A stretch of 64,000 nt of DNA from Paenibacillus sp. SYP-B3998 (lineage in GTDB: Bacteria > Bacillota > Bacilli > Paenibacillales > NBRC-103111): the NCBI RefSeq assembly GCF_010820665.1, contig NZ_JAAIKC010000001.1, forward strand, positions 1,116,001-1,180,000. The letters run 5' to 3'. The position numbers and the translations under genes are program-made. Below, in pieces: positions 8,965-16,856 of the stretch (position 1 is the first letter of the stretch; the number at the start of each line of letters is the position of its first letter). The notes below the pieces were generated by a model. It worked only from the letters and a program-made list of their open reading frames with translations, was not told the origin of the DNA and did no database searches.

Positions 8965-9063
8965 GTGAAACCTCTCAAGTCTCTGGCTCAAGGATTTCTG
9001 TATGCATTTGTTGCAATTGGAGCTTTGCCATTTTTACTCATTAAAAGCTTGCTTGAGCTTTAA
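8965..9063 (+). CDS. Small single-helix membrane protein, 32 residues
   Basis: GTG at 8965 with AGGAG eight bases upstream opens a 32-residue frame. It has a basic N terminus (KPLKSLAQG) and a hydrophobic stretch (FLYAFVAIGALPFLLIKSLL). A terminator-like hairpin follows 28 bases after the stop, which supports a real short transcript. It is too short for family assignment. Confidence 0.5.
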   Translation: MKPLKSLAQGFLYAFVAIGALPFLLIKSLLEL

Positions 9064-9089
9064 GAATGAATGGATTTATTTACCAATTA

Positions 9090-9127
9090 GGGCTGAAGCC
9101 GTGATGAAACAGGCCTCAGCTTTTTTT
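9090..9127 (+). terminator. Terminator after the small membrane protein gene
   Basis: GGCTGAAGCC and GGCCTCAGC pair with one mismatch and are followed by seven T's. Confidence 0.7.
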
Positions 9128-9261
9128 GTGCGGCTCAGCTTAAAAAAATGTCAATAATCCAAGTTGCTAAAACATATAATTCATAATAAGATAAGAATAT
9201 GAGGGTGAGTTGTCTGAATATTTAAACAAAATTGCTGTGATTGAATTTGGAGGGGATTGCC

Positions 9262-9858
9262 GTGAGTAAGAGTCATGAAGTAGAGTATTGCAACCTAGAG
9301 TTACGATTTGATCGCCGGCTAATCCGGAATTTTATTAAATCCCTTATTCAGGAAGGTTATTCCTTGTATTGGAACGAAAGCGAGCAGCAGTTCATCATTT
9401 CCATTCGTACAGGTCGTAAGTTGATTAAGCTGAAATTTGAACGTATTGGAGAGAAGTATAAAATTGTTGGCAATTACTCCTTCAAAGATGAGAAGCTTGC
9501 TGAAATGATGGAAAAATTGATTGGTGACACGCGCGGCCACGCGGTGGTAAAAAGATTTAAAGATCGGCAAATACTCATTGAGAATATTATGTTTGGGGAA
9601 ATCATTCGCATGGTGGAAATCAGTGGTATCGAGCATAAAGTGCTTTATCAAAAAGAGCCAGCTGTGACAGTAGAAGAAGTCATGCAAGCGTTGCGCTCCA
9701 AACGAACGGACGAACGCATTCCAATTTTACGCATGGAGCTTGATTATGAACTGGCTACTTTATACGATGCAGTGACTACGGGGGACCAGAAAGTCGTGAT
9801 GGAAAGCAAGAAGAAGCTGGTCGAAATGAGACAAGAGATGCTCTTATTGGAGATGTGA
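9262..9858 (+). CDS. Conserved hypothetical protein, 198 residues
   Basis: GTG at 9262 with TTGGAGGGG upstream. A soluble, charged protein without signal or membrane segment. The N-terminal half alternates strands and basic stretches (FDRRLIRNFIKSLIQEGYSLYW, IRTGRKLIKLKFERIG), and the C-terminal part is helical and Glu/Lys-rich (LATLYDAVTTGDQKVVMESKKKLVEMRQEML). No known motif is recognised. It stands alone between two hairpins. Confidence 0.6.
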   Translation: MSKSHEVEYCNLELRFDRRLIRNFIKSLIQEGYSLYWNESEQQFIISIRTGRKLIKLKFERIGEKYKIVGNYSFKDEKLAEMMEKLIGDTRGHAVVKRFKDRQILIENIMFGEIIRMVEISGIEHKVLYQKEPAVTVEEVMQALRSKRTDERIPILRMELDYELATLYDAVTTGDQKVVMESKKKLVEMRQEMLLLEM

Positions 9859-9884
9859 GAATGAATAATGGAATCAAATAATAG

Positions 9885-9914
9885 GAGAGCCTGTATCTAG
9901 ATACGGTCTCTCTT
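9885..9914 (+). terminator. Weak terminator
   Basis: GAGAGCCTGTATC and GATACGGTCTCTC pair with one wobble and one mismatch, followed by CTTTT. Confidence 0.55.
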
Positions 9915-9935
9915 TTATGTTTTAATAAATTATAC

Positions 9936-9964
9936 TTGTTAATCAAAAAAACATCGTTTATAAT
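9936..9964 (+). promoter_or_regulatory. Sigma-A promoter of the sugar operon
   Basis: TTGTTA (9936-9941), a 17-base spacer and a consensus TATAAT (9959-9964). The start point would fall near 9971, immediately before the first LacI-type palindrome and about 135 bases before the permease gene. Confidence 0.75.
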
Positions 9965-9973
9965 CAACTCATG

Positions 9974-10090
9974 AAAGTTAAAGTGCTTTAACTTTTGAAG
10001 GGTGAATAGCTCGCTAAGCTTTTTTAAAGGATCATGATTTGCTAAGTTAAGCGATTTATTTATAACCAAAAGTTAAAGCGATTAAACTTT
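9974..10090 (+). promoter_or_regulatory. LacI-type operators: three related palindromes in the leader of the sugar operon
   Basis: A perfect inverted repeat, AAAGTTAAAG at 9974-9983 and CTTTAACTTT at 9986-9995, starts at the expected transcription start. An imperfect copy lies at 10069-10090 (AAAGTTAAAG, CG, ATTAAACTTT) just before the first gene. A third, poorer copy is at 10042-10063 (AAGTTAAGCGATTTAT). Centres are about 95 bases apart (outer pair), a spacing that permits looping. The AAAGCG-like core suits a LacI-family repressor, and the regulator encoded in the same operon is the obvious candidate (inference). Confidence 0.65.
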
Positions 10091-10104
10091 GGTGGCTGTA
10101 AGCA

Positions 10105-11037
10105 TTGAAATGTAGAAAGCTGGAGGAAGGAGCGGTTTCGCTGGGCGCAAGCAGAGGAAGTCGTCGTGAGAGCAAGTATTTCTATCTGTTCATTTCACCT
10201 TGGATCATCGGTTTCACCGTATTTGCCTTATTTCCAATTGGGGCTTCGCTCTACTACAGCTTTACGGATTACGATATTATTCATGCGCCCGTTTTTGTAG
10301 GCACTAGTAATTATTCAGAGCTGTTCCAAGATCGGCAGTTCTGGAATTCGATCATTGTGACACTGAAATATACATGTTTCAGTGTGCCGCTTACCCTTCT
10401 TTTATCTTTAGGCTTTGCAGTGCTTATTAATCAGAAAGTTCCGTTCCGTGGATTTTTCCGGACGGCAATGTATTTTCCAAGTATGATTTCAGGTGTTTCT
10501 ATGTCCTTATTGTTTTTCTGGGTGTTTAATCCACAAGCGGGCCTGTTTAATTATGGACTTTCCTTACTTGGCGTCAATCCGATAAACTGGCTTCTTGATG
10601 AGAAGTATGCGATGTGGGCGCTCATTATCATGTCATTTTGGGGGATGGGAGCGGGCATGTTAATCTTCTTAGCAGGTCTGCAAGGAGTTCCGGTAAGTTT
10701 GTTGGAGGCTGCGCGGCTCGATGGCGCTGGGCGCTGGAGATCGTTTTGGAATGTTACATTTCCCATTATCTCACCTGTGTTTTTGTTCCAGCTCATCATT
10801 GGCATGATCGATTCTTTCCAAGTGTTTACGCAAGCGTATACCATGACGCAAGGAGGACCTAATTACTCGACATGGTTCTATGTGTATAACATTTATGTGA
10901 ATGCATTTAAGAATTTCCGCTATGGATACGCTTCCGCAATGTCTTGGCTGCTTCTGCTTGCTGTCATGATCGTGACCTTCCTCATTATGAAATCGTCGAA
11001 TCGCTTCGTGCATTATGAAGGAGGATCGAACTCATGA
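10105..11037 (+). CDS. Sugar ABC transporter permease (MalF/LacF type)
   Basis: A roughly 300-residue carbohydrate permease with six membrane segments. The binding-protein-dependent signature EAARLDGAGRWRSFWNVTFPIISP (EAA motif) lies near residue 205. Its start is uncertain: TTG at 10105 has only a weak GGTGG upstream. A strong GGAGGAAGGAG at about 10122-10132 points to initiation near 10141, where the only in-frame option is CTG (residue 13); residues before SLGASRG are therefore doubtful. It overlaps the next permease by ATGA and forms the CUT1-type importer with the binding lipoprotein. No ATPase is encoded here; such importers usually share an MsmX-type ATPase encoded elsewhere. Confidence 0.9.
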   Translation: MKCRKLEEGAVSLGASRGSRRESKYFYLFISPWIIGFTVFALFPIGASLYYSFTDYDIIHAPVFVGTSNYSELFQDRQFWNSIIVTLKYTCFSVPLTLLLSLGFAVLINQKVPFRGFFRTAMYFPSMISGVSMSLLFFWVFNPQAGLFNYGLSLLGVNPINWLLDEKYAMWALIIMSFWGMGAGMLIFLAGLQGVPVSLLEAARLDGAGRWRSFWNVTFPIISPVFLFQLIIGMIDSFQVFTQAYTMTQGGPNYSTWFYVYNIYVNAFKNFRYGYASAMSWLLLLAVMIVTFLIMKSSNRFVHYEGGSNS

Positions 11038-11882
11038 GTAACCGGAGGTTCGGGTTTAATCTAATGCAGGTCCTTGGATTCCTTATTTTGATTTCTGTGA
11101 CGATCATCATGCTCTCGCCACTATGGTTTATGGTTTCTACATCACTGAAAACAACGAAAGAAATGCTTGCCTTTCCACCAACATGGATTCCGAAAACTTT
11201 CGCTTTTAAGAATTTTGTTACACTGTTTACGAATGCGGATCTTAAATTCGGGCAGCAGTATGCGAACAGCTTTATCGTTGCTTTCTTTTCTGTTATTGGC
11301 ACAGCAGCTTCTTCCAGCTTAGTGGCGTTTGGTTTTACACGCTACAACACGAAGTGGAAAGCGTTCTTTTTCATGCTGCTGCTTAGTACGATGATGCTTC
11401 CATACCCGGCGATTATGATTCCGCAATTTCTGTTATTCCGACAGTTGGGTTTACATGATTCTTTACTTCCGCTCATCGTTCCAACCTTTTTTGGTTCAGC
11501 TTATATGATCTTTTTGCTCCGCCAGTTCTTTTACTCGCTTCCTAATGAACTGTTCGACGCGGGTCGAATAGATGGGTGCAGTGAGTTTCGTTTGTTCTGG
11601 AATTTGACCTTGCCTTTGTCAGGACCGGTATTGTCGACGGTAGCCATTTTCACTTTCATCTGGACGTGGAATGATTTGTTGGCTCCAGTCTTATACTTGG
11701 ATTCGCAAGAGCACTTTACGCTTCCTATTGGCATGGCGGCGATGCTTTCTTCCAAATTCAGAATCGCGCCTTGGAATCTATTAATGGCCGCTTCACTCTT
11801 ATCTGTGTTACCGATTATCGCACTGTTTACGTTTGCTCAGAAACGGTTTGTCGAAGGAATTGTTCTCACAGGTATTAAGTAA
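11034..11882 (+). CDS. Sugar ABC transporter permease (MalG type)
   Basis: A 282-residue permease with six helices. The EAA loop is present as ELFDAGRIDGCSEFRLFWNLTLPLSGPVL near residue 180. The sequence SPLWFMVSTSLKTTKEMLAFPPTWIP after the first helix is typical of CUT1 MalG-like subunits. It starts with ATGA overlapping the stop of the MalF-like gene and is followed after 56 bases by the binding-protein gene. Confidence 0.92.
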   Translation: MSNRRFGFNLMQVLGFLILISVTIIMLSPLWFMVSTSLKTTKEMLAFPPTWIPKTFAFKNFVTLFTNADLKFGQQYANSFIVAFFSVIGTAASSSLVAFGFTRYNTKWKAFFFMLLLSTMMLPYPAIMIPQFLLFRQLGLHDSLLPLIVPTFFGSAYMIFLLRQFFYSLPNELFDAGRIDGCSEFRLFWNLTLPLSGPVLSTVAIFTFIWTWNDLLAPVLYLDSQEHFTLPIGMAAMLSSKFRIAPWNLLMAASLLSVLPIIALFTFAQKRFVEGIVLTGIK

Positions 11883-11938
11883 TGATCCACATTACTTGAT
11901 CTCATACATGGTTTATCCAAGGGGGAGGAAAAAAAAGG

Positions 11939-13297
11939 ATGAAGCAGGGGAAAAGAACAATCGCTATGGCATTAGGCTTTACGCTGGCAAGTATGTCCGT
12001 GCTGTCCGCTTGTTCAGATTCAGGCAGTAAAGGAAAGAGTACCGGTGAGGCGGTCACCATTACCCATTATACGATCGATTCGCCAGACCGGACATTCGTA
12101 GAGAAGTTGATCCCAGATTTTGAAAAGTTGCATCCAAACATTAAAGTCAAAGTGACCAAAACGCCGTATGAGCAGTTTGATTCAAAATTACAATCCTCTA
12201 TAGCAGCCAACAACGCACCGGACGTGACGTCTCATTGGGGCTATGGCGGCTTCATGGAGTACTACAACAAAGGGATGCTTACGGATCTTAGCGACATCAT
12301 GAAGGCAGACGGATTCAAAGCTTCAGATTACTCTATTCCTGAAGATGTGATGAACATTTATAAAGTTGATGGCAAAACTTATGGAATACCACTCAATAGC
12401 TACGTCACAGTAATGCTTTATAACAAAGATATGTTCGATAAGGCAGGACTCTCTTATCCGCCAACGGATTACGAGGACAAGAGCTGGACATTTGATAAGA
12501 TGGTTGATTATGCCGGCAAAATGACTGTCGATTCAAAGGACTTGAATCAAGCCCAATACGGAGTGGATTTCGGTTGGGGCGAGAGAGACCAAAGAGCGCA
12601 ATATTTCGGTGCGAATGTGTACTCCGACGATACATGGAAGAATGGTGGAAAGCCATCCGCAGTTAATTTAAACAAACCGGAAGTGATAGAAGCTTATAAG
12701 AAGCTCTATGGATTGATCTGGGATAAAAAGGTGTCGCCGACACCAGCCTTCTCGAAGTCAGTTGCAGGCCAATTTGGCGATCCGTTCTTATCAGGCAAGA
12801 TCGGTATGTCCGTCGTGGGTTCATGGAGTTTGGCCGCATCCAGCGAGTTTAATTTCAAGGTAGGCGTTGCTGCTGTTCCGCAAGGTCCGAACCAGAAGAC
12901 TCGTAGTGTGCTGTACGTGGATCCATTATTTATCCTGAAAGATTCGAAGCATCCGAAAGAGGCTTATGAGTGGATTAAATACTTAATTACCACGGACGTT
13001 CAAGAGAAATCGATTGAACTAAGTGGAGGTAATCCTCCAGTTAACCAAAAGGCTGCTGAGAAATACTATGCGAATTTCGAAGGTATCGACCCGAAACAAA
13101 TTAAACAGGTGTATGAGGGAGCTTTTAAATACGGCTTCGAATCCTACAACCATTTGCTTTCTAACTATTCGCAAATTAATGAATTGTTCATTAACGAGCT
13201 TGCCGCTGTGGAAAATGGTGATAAGAAAGTGGAGGAAGCCTTACCAGGCGTTCAAGATAAAATAACAAAACTGTTGGAACGCGTTAATAAGCAATAG
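11939..13297 (+). CDS. Sugar-binding lipoprotein of the ABC importer
   Basis: A 452-residue family 1 extracellular solute-binding protein. Residues 1-25 form a lipoprotein signal with lipobox LSAC, so the protein is tethered to the membrane by Cys25. ITHYTIDSPDRTFVEKLIPDFEKLHPNIKVKV and the later FLSGKIGMSVVGSW are standard for CUT1 binding proteins. The ribosome site is GGGGGAGG. It brings an oligosaccharide to the permeases encoded just upstream. The downstream kinase and 6-phospho-glycosidase suggest a disaccharide, but the ligand cannot be read from the sequence. Confidence 0.92.
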   Translation: MKQGKRTIAMALGFTLASMSVLSACSDSGSKGKSTGEAVTITHYTIDSPDRTFVEKLIPDFEKLHPNIKVKVTKTPYEQFDSKLQSSIAANNAPDVTSHWGYGGFMEYYNKGMLTDLSDIMKADGFKASDYSIPEDVMNIYKVDGKTYGIPLNSYVTVMLYNKDMFDKAGLSYPPTDYEDKSWTFDKMVDYAGKMTVDSKDLNQAQYGVDFGWGERDQRAQYFGANVYSDDTWKNGGKPSAVNLNKPEVIEAYKKLYGLIWDKKVSPTPAFSKSVAGQFGDPFLSGKIGMSVVGSWSLAASSEFNFKVGVAAVPQGPNQKTRSVLYVDPLFILKDSKHPKEAYEWIKYLITTDVQEKSIELSGGNPPVNQKAAEKYYANFEGIDPKQIKQVYEGAFKYGFESYNHLLSNYSQINELFINELAAVENGDKKVEEALPGVQDKITKLLERVNKQ

Positions 13298-13307
13298 CAA
13301 GAATGAT

Positions 13308-13340
13308 CAGGAGGGATGCGGCTCTTCATTCCTCCTGTGT
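13308..13340 (+). terminator. Possible weak attenuating hairpin after the binding-protein gene
   Basis: CAGGAGG and CCTCCTG pair across a 17-base loop, but only a few T's follow. Such a hairpin could lower expression of the regulator and enzymes relative to the binding protein. Confidence 0.35.
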
Positions 13341-13426
13341 ATTTGATTCGCCAAGTGTGGTAATTTGGAAGTATGCCGTGAATCGATCGTTTACTGCAAT
13401 TATAGAGCTACAGGAGTTGTTCCTTT

Positions 13427-14422
13427 ATGAAAGTAAGTATCTTTGATGTCGCCAAGAAAAGCGGACTGTCCGTTGTAACCGTTTCGCGAGTCATTAATCA
13501 AGCTGGCACTGTGCGTGAAAAAAATCGGCAAAAAGTACTGCAGGTTATGAAAGAATTAGATTACCGCCCAAATGCTGCCGCACGAAGTTTAGCAAGAGGG
13601 AAGACGGGGATTATCGGACTTGCGATTACGACCTTGAATGACTCATTCTTAGATGCGGTTGTTAAAGAGATTAACGATCGGCTTGCTGAAAAAGGCTACT
13701 TTTTGGCGCTTTCGATTTCTACAGAAGTATTTTCTTCATTTGATAAGTCGATGTTTCAGGAAGATCGCGTCGATGGCGTCATTATGCTTTCGCCCATTCA
13801 CGAAGACCAGTACGTGATGGAACTCAAAAAAAAGAAAATTCCATTCGTGATGCTGGATAATCAGAATGTTCATCCTTCCGTATCTTCCGTCATTGTGGAT
13901 AATTATAAAGGCGGATACGAAGCGACGAAGCATTTGATTGAGCTTGGACATAAAGAAATCGCTCATATAAGCGGGCCTGAACCGTTTCTTAGTAGCAGTG
14001 AGAGGAAGCGCGGATTTGAGAGCGCGATGCAAGATGCTGGCTTGAACCCATCGTGGATTGTACGAGGAGATTTCAGTATCACATCCGGTTACGAAGTAAC
14101 CAACCGCTGGATACAAGCTGGCAAACTTCCAAGTGCGGTGTTTGCAGCAGATGATTTAACGGCATTTGGCGTCATGGACGCGTGTAAAAATGCGGGTTAT
14201 CAAGTACCGCGGGATATTTCAATTATTGGCTTTGATGATCAAATTTTCTCGGCTGAGTTTCGGCCAAGGCTGACGACTGTTCGTCAACCTGCTGCAAAGA
14301 TGGGTAAACATGGTGTTGATCTGTTGTTGAAATGGATTGATGGTACGGTTAAACGTGGCGCGACAGTGCAGCTGGAGCCGGAATTAATTATTCGTGAATC
14401 TACAAGTAGAAAACAAAACTAG
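13427..14422 (+). CDS. LacI-family regulator of the sugar operon
   Basis: A 331-residue regulator. The N-terminal HTH is VSIFDVAKKSGLSVVTVSRVIN, with the hinge helix YRPNAAARSLARGKTG at about 45-60. The periplasmic-binding-like effector domain follows, with RKRGFESAMQDAG and SIIGFDDQIFSAEFRPRLTTVRQPAAKMG near the end. It sits inside the operon between the transporter and the enzymes. It probably binds the palindromes at 9974-10090 and responds to the transported sugar or its phosphate (inference). Confidence 0.93.
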   Translation: MKVSIFDVAKKSGLSVVTVSRVINQAGTVREKNRQKVLQVMKELDYRPNAAARSLARGKTGIIGLAITTLNDSFLDAVVKEINDRLAEKGYFLALSISTEVFSSFDKSMFQEDRVDGVIMLSPIHEDQYVMELKKKKIPFVMLDNQNVHPSVSSVIVDNYKGGYEATKHLIELGHKEIAHISGPEPFLSSSERKRGFESAMQDAGLNPSWIVRGDFSITSGYEVTNRWIQAGKLPSAVFAADDLTAFGVMDACKNAGYQVPRDISIIGFDDQIFSAEFRPRLTTVRQPAAKMGKHGVDLLLKWIDGTVKRGATVQLEPELIIRESTSRKQN

Positions 14423-14450
14423 AGAAGACAGATATACAGGAGTTGTGAGT

Positions 14451-15431
14451 ATGAAATATTTTTTGGGTGTGGATGCTGGCGGGAGTAAAACCTATACATT
14501 AGTAACCGATGAGCACGGACATATTATCGGTAAAGGGCACAGCGGGAATGGCAATCATCAATTAGGTGTTGAGCGGGCAAGAGCCAATATTACAAGCTCC
14601 GTTGAAATGGCGTTGCAGCAAGCGAAACTAACACGTAATGATATTGAATTTGCTTTTTTTGGCTTGGCTGGTGCCGACCGACCGATTGATTATACAATAC
14701 TTCGTCCTGTGATTGGCGGGCTTGGTTTTCCCAATCATGCGATTGATTGCGACACAATGATTGCGCTGCGAGCTGGAGCAAGAAAGCCATACGGCGTCGT
14801 TTTGATTTGTGGCAGCGGGACGAATAGCGCAGGGAGAAATCCGCAAGGCGAATTTTATCAATGCGGAGGATTTACCTATCAATTTGGTGACTTCGGCGGC
14901 GGTGGAACTTTAGCTGTCGAGACCTTCCGTTCAGTTATTCGTGCTTGGGATGGTAGAGAGCAACCAACGATGTTGACAGAGCTTCTTCTTGAATTCTTAG
15001 GCTTCACTACCGTGAAGGACATGTTCGATGATTTCTTAGATAAGAACAAGCCTGTTCCTTTGAATGCAACCAAGTTGTTATTTCAAGCTGCGCATCAGGG
15101 TGACGAAGTCGCCTTACGCATTCTCCGCATACAAGGAGAAGAGCTTGGGAAGTCTGCTACCGCTATTATTAAGCGTTTGAAGATGGAACAAGAGAGCTTT
15201 CATGTTGTGTTAGCCGGCAGTGTAATTTCCAGAGGCGAAGGACCGTTTATCCATACTTATATCGAAAAAGCGGTCAGTGCGATCGCGCCAAACGCAGAAA
15301 TCGTTAAATTGAATGTTGAACCCGTGGTTGGCGCCGTATGGCTGGCCATGGAAGCTGCCGGTACCATCGTATCCGGTGCAGCTTACGAGCAACTCAGAAC
15401 AGTGTCCGACTATCAAAACATACAACTATAA
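14451..15431 (+). CDS. BadF/BadG-family sugar kinase (N-acetylglucosamine kinase-like)
   Basis: A 326-residue ASKHA-fold kinase. The start is ATG at 14451, with AGGAG nine bases before it. The phosphate-1 motif is VDAGGSKTYTLVTDEHG at 6-22, a phosphate-2-like segment is VLICGSGTNSAGRNPQG, and the adenosine motif is VVLAGSVISRGEGP. The family includes GlcNAc, MurNAc and glucosamine kinases. Its place between an ABC importer and a GH4 phospho-glycosidase suggests that it phosphorylates the imported, unphosphorylated glycoside (inference), the reverse of the usual PTS route. It is preceded by the LacI gene with a 28-base gap and followed after 23 bases by the GH4 gene. Confidence 0.88.
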   Translation: MKYFLGVDAGGSKTYTLVTDEHGHIIGKGHSGNGNHQLGVERARANITSSVEMALQQAKLTRNDIEFAFFGLAGADRPIDYTILRPVIGGLGFPNHAIDCDTMIALRAGARKPYGVVLICGSGTNSAGRNPQGEFYQCGGFTYQFGDFGGGGTLAVETFRSVIRAWDGREQPTMLTELLLEFLGFTTVKDMFDDFLDKNKPVPLNATKLLFQAAHQGDEVALRILRIQGEELGKSATAIIKRLKMEQESFHVVLAGSVISRGEGPFIHTYIEKAVSAIAPNAEIVKLNVEPVVGAVWLAMEAAGTIVSGAAYEQLRTVSDYQNIQL

Positions 15432-15454
15432 GACGAGATAAGGATGTGGGTACA

Positions 15455-16756
15455 ATGAGAAACGCATTAAAAATCGCAATCATTGGCGGAGGTTCTTCGT
15501 ATACGCCAGAAATCGTGGAAGGCTTTATTTTACGATACGAACAATTGCCTGTGAGAGAGCTTTGGTTTGTTGATGTGGAAGAAGGCAAGCATAAGCTGGA
15601 GATTGTAGGTAATTTGGCGAAAAGGATGATTGAAAAGTCAGGCCTTCCAATTGAGGTGCATTTAACCCTCGATCGTAGAAAAGCGATTGAAAATGCTGAT
15701 TTTATTAGCACTCAAATGCGTGTAGGCCTTTTGGAAGCACGCAAGTGGGATGAGCATATTCCGAATAAATATAATGTTATTGGACAAGAAACTACTGGGC
15801 CAGGCGGCATGATGAAAGCACTTCGTACAATTCCAGTGCTGCTGGATATTTGCAAAGATATCGAAGAGCTTGCTCCGAATGCTTGGTTATTGAATTTTAC
15901 GAACCCTGCTGGCATGGTAACCGAAGCTATTCACAAGTATTCGAAAGTGAAAAGTATTGGGTTGTGTAATGCCCCTATCGGTCTGCACAAATGGTTGATG
16001 AAGAAGTATGATGTAAGCTCAGAACACATCTACACGGAATTTGTCGGTCTGAACCATTTGCACTGGGTTACGCGCGCTGAAATCAAAGGCGAGGACAAAT
16101 TAGCCGAACTGCTGGATCGCAGAGAAGAATACAGCGGTAAAAACGTGCCAGCTAGCGAGTGGGATGCTGATTTCCTTCGTTCCTTGCAATCCTTGCCCTC
16201 GTACTATTTGAAATATTTCTACATGACCGATGTCATGCTGCAGGAGCAGCTCGAATCCCTCAAAGAAAATGGGACACGCGCTGAGGTTGTGAAGCGTGTA
16301 GAAGATGAATTGTTCGAGCTGTATAAAAATCCTGACTTACAAGAGAAACCAAAGCAGCTTGAGAAGCGTGGTGGCGCCTATTACTCCGAAGCGGCGGTTA
16401 ATCTGATGGACTCGCTTTACAATGACAAACGAGACATTCAAACCTTGAATGTGATGAACGATAACATCATTGACTTCCTGCCGAAGGATGCTTGCATTGA
16501 GGTTAACTGCGTAGTCACGGCAAATGGCCCAGTACCAATGGGATTGACTAAAGTTCCTGAACATGTCAAAGGACTTATGCATGCAGTCAAAACATATGAG
16601 CGACTGACAATCGAGGCGGCCGTACAAGGCAGCAGAGACCTCGTTCTACAAGCGCTTGTTCATCATCCCTTAGTGCCTTCAGTAGGGGTAGCCAAAATAT
16701 TGATGGAAGAGATGCTAGAGAAAAACCGACCTTATTTACCTAATTTTTTCAAATAA
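15455..16756 (+). CDS. Glycoside hydrolase family 4, 6-phospho-beta-glucosidase type
   Basis: A 433-residue NAD- and Mn-dependent hydrolase. The Rossmann start is KIAIIGGGSSYTPEIVEG (6-23). LLNFTNPAGMVTEA (145-158) and GLCNAPIG (169-176) carry the metal ligand Cys171, and VGLNHLHW carries His201, almost the numbering of Cys171 and His200 in Thermotoga BglT. A Tyr pair near 250 (SLPSYYLKY) is the likely base. CelF/LicH/BglT-type members cleave 6-phospho-beta-glucosides such as cellobiose-6'-phosphate. PTS partners are absent here; the kinase just upstream could supply the phosphate. ATG at 15455 is preceded by AAGGATG. Confidence 0.9.
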   Translation: MRNALKIAIIGGGSSYTPEIVEGFILRYEQLPVRELWFVDVEEGKHKLEIVGNLAKRMIEKSGLPIEVHLTLDRRKAIENADFISTQMRVGLLEARKWDEHIPNKYNVIGQETTGPGGMMKALRTIPVLLDICKDIEELAPNAWLLNFTNPAGMVTEAIHKYSKVKSIGLCNAPIGLHKWLMKKYDVSSEHIYTEFVGLNHLHWVTRAEIKGEDKLAELLDRREEYSGKNVPASEWDADFLRSLQSLPSYYLKYFYMTDVMLQEQLESLKENGTRAEVVKRVEDELFELYKNPDLQEKPKQLEKRGGAYYSEAAVNLMDSLYNDKRDIQTLNVMNDNIIDFLPKDACIEVNCVVTANGPVPMGLTKVPEHVKGLMHAVKTYERLTIEAAVQGSRDLVLQALVHHPLVPSVGVAKILMEEMLEKNRPYLPNFFK

Positions 16757-16769
16757 GTAATCGTCATCA

Positions 16770-16793
16770 AGCTCCCTGAGAAGGGGGCTTTTT
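16770..16793 (+). terminator. Terminator of the sugar operon
   Basis: AGCTCCCT and AGGGGGCT form a stem (one wobble) followed by TTTTT. Confidence 0.75.
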
Positions 16794-16809
16794 AGTTTCT
16801 AAATGACTA

Positions 16810-16838
16810 TTGTTAACGTGTGCATTCCGTGCTATTCT
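16810..16838 (+). promoter_or_regulatory. Promoter of the hexonate operon
   Basis: TTGTTA (16810-16815), a 17-base spacer and TATTCT (16833-16838), 18 bases before the ATG of the LacI-family gene. The -35 is part of GTTAAC, a short palindrome that could belong to an operator. Confidence 0.6.
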
Positions 16839-16856
16839 GTTGGTAGAGGTGATTGT

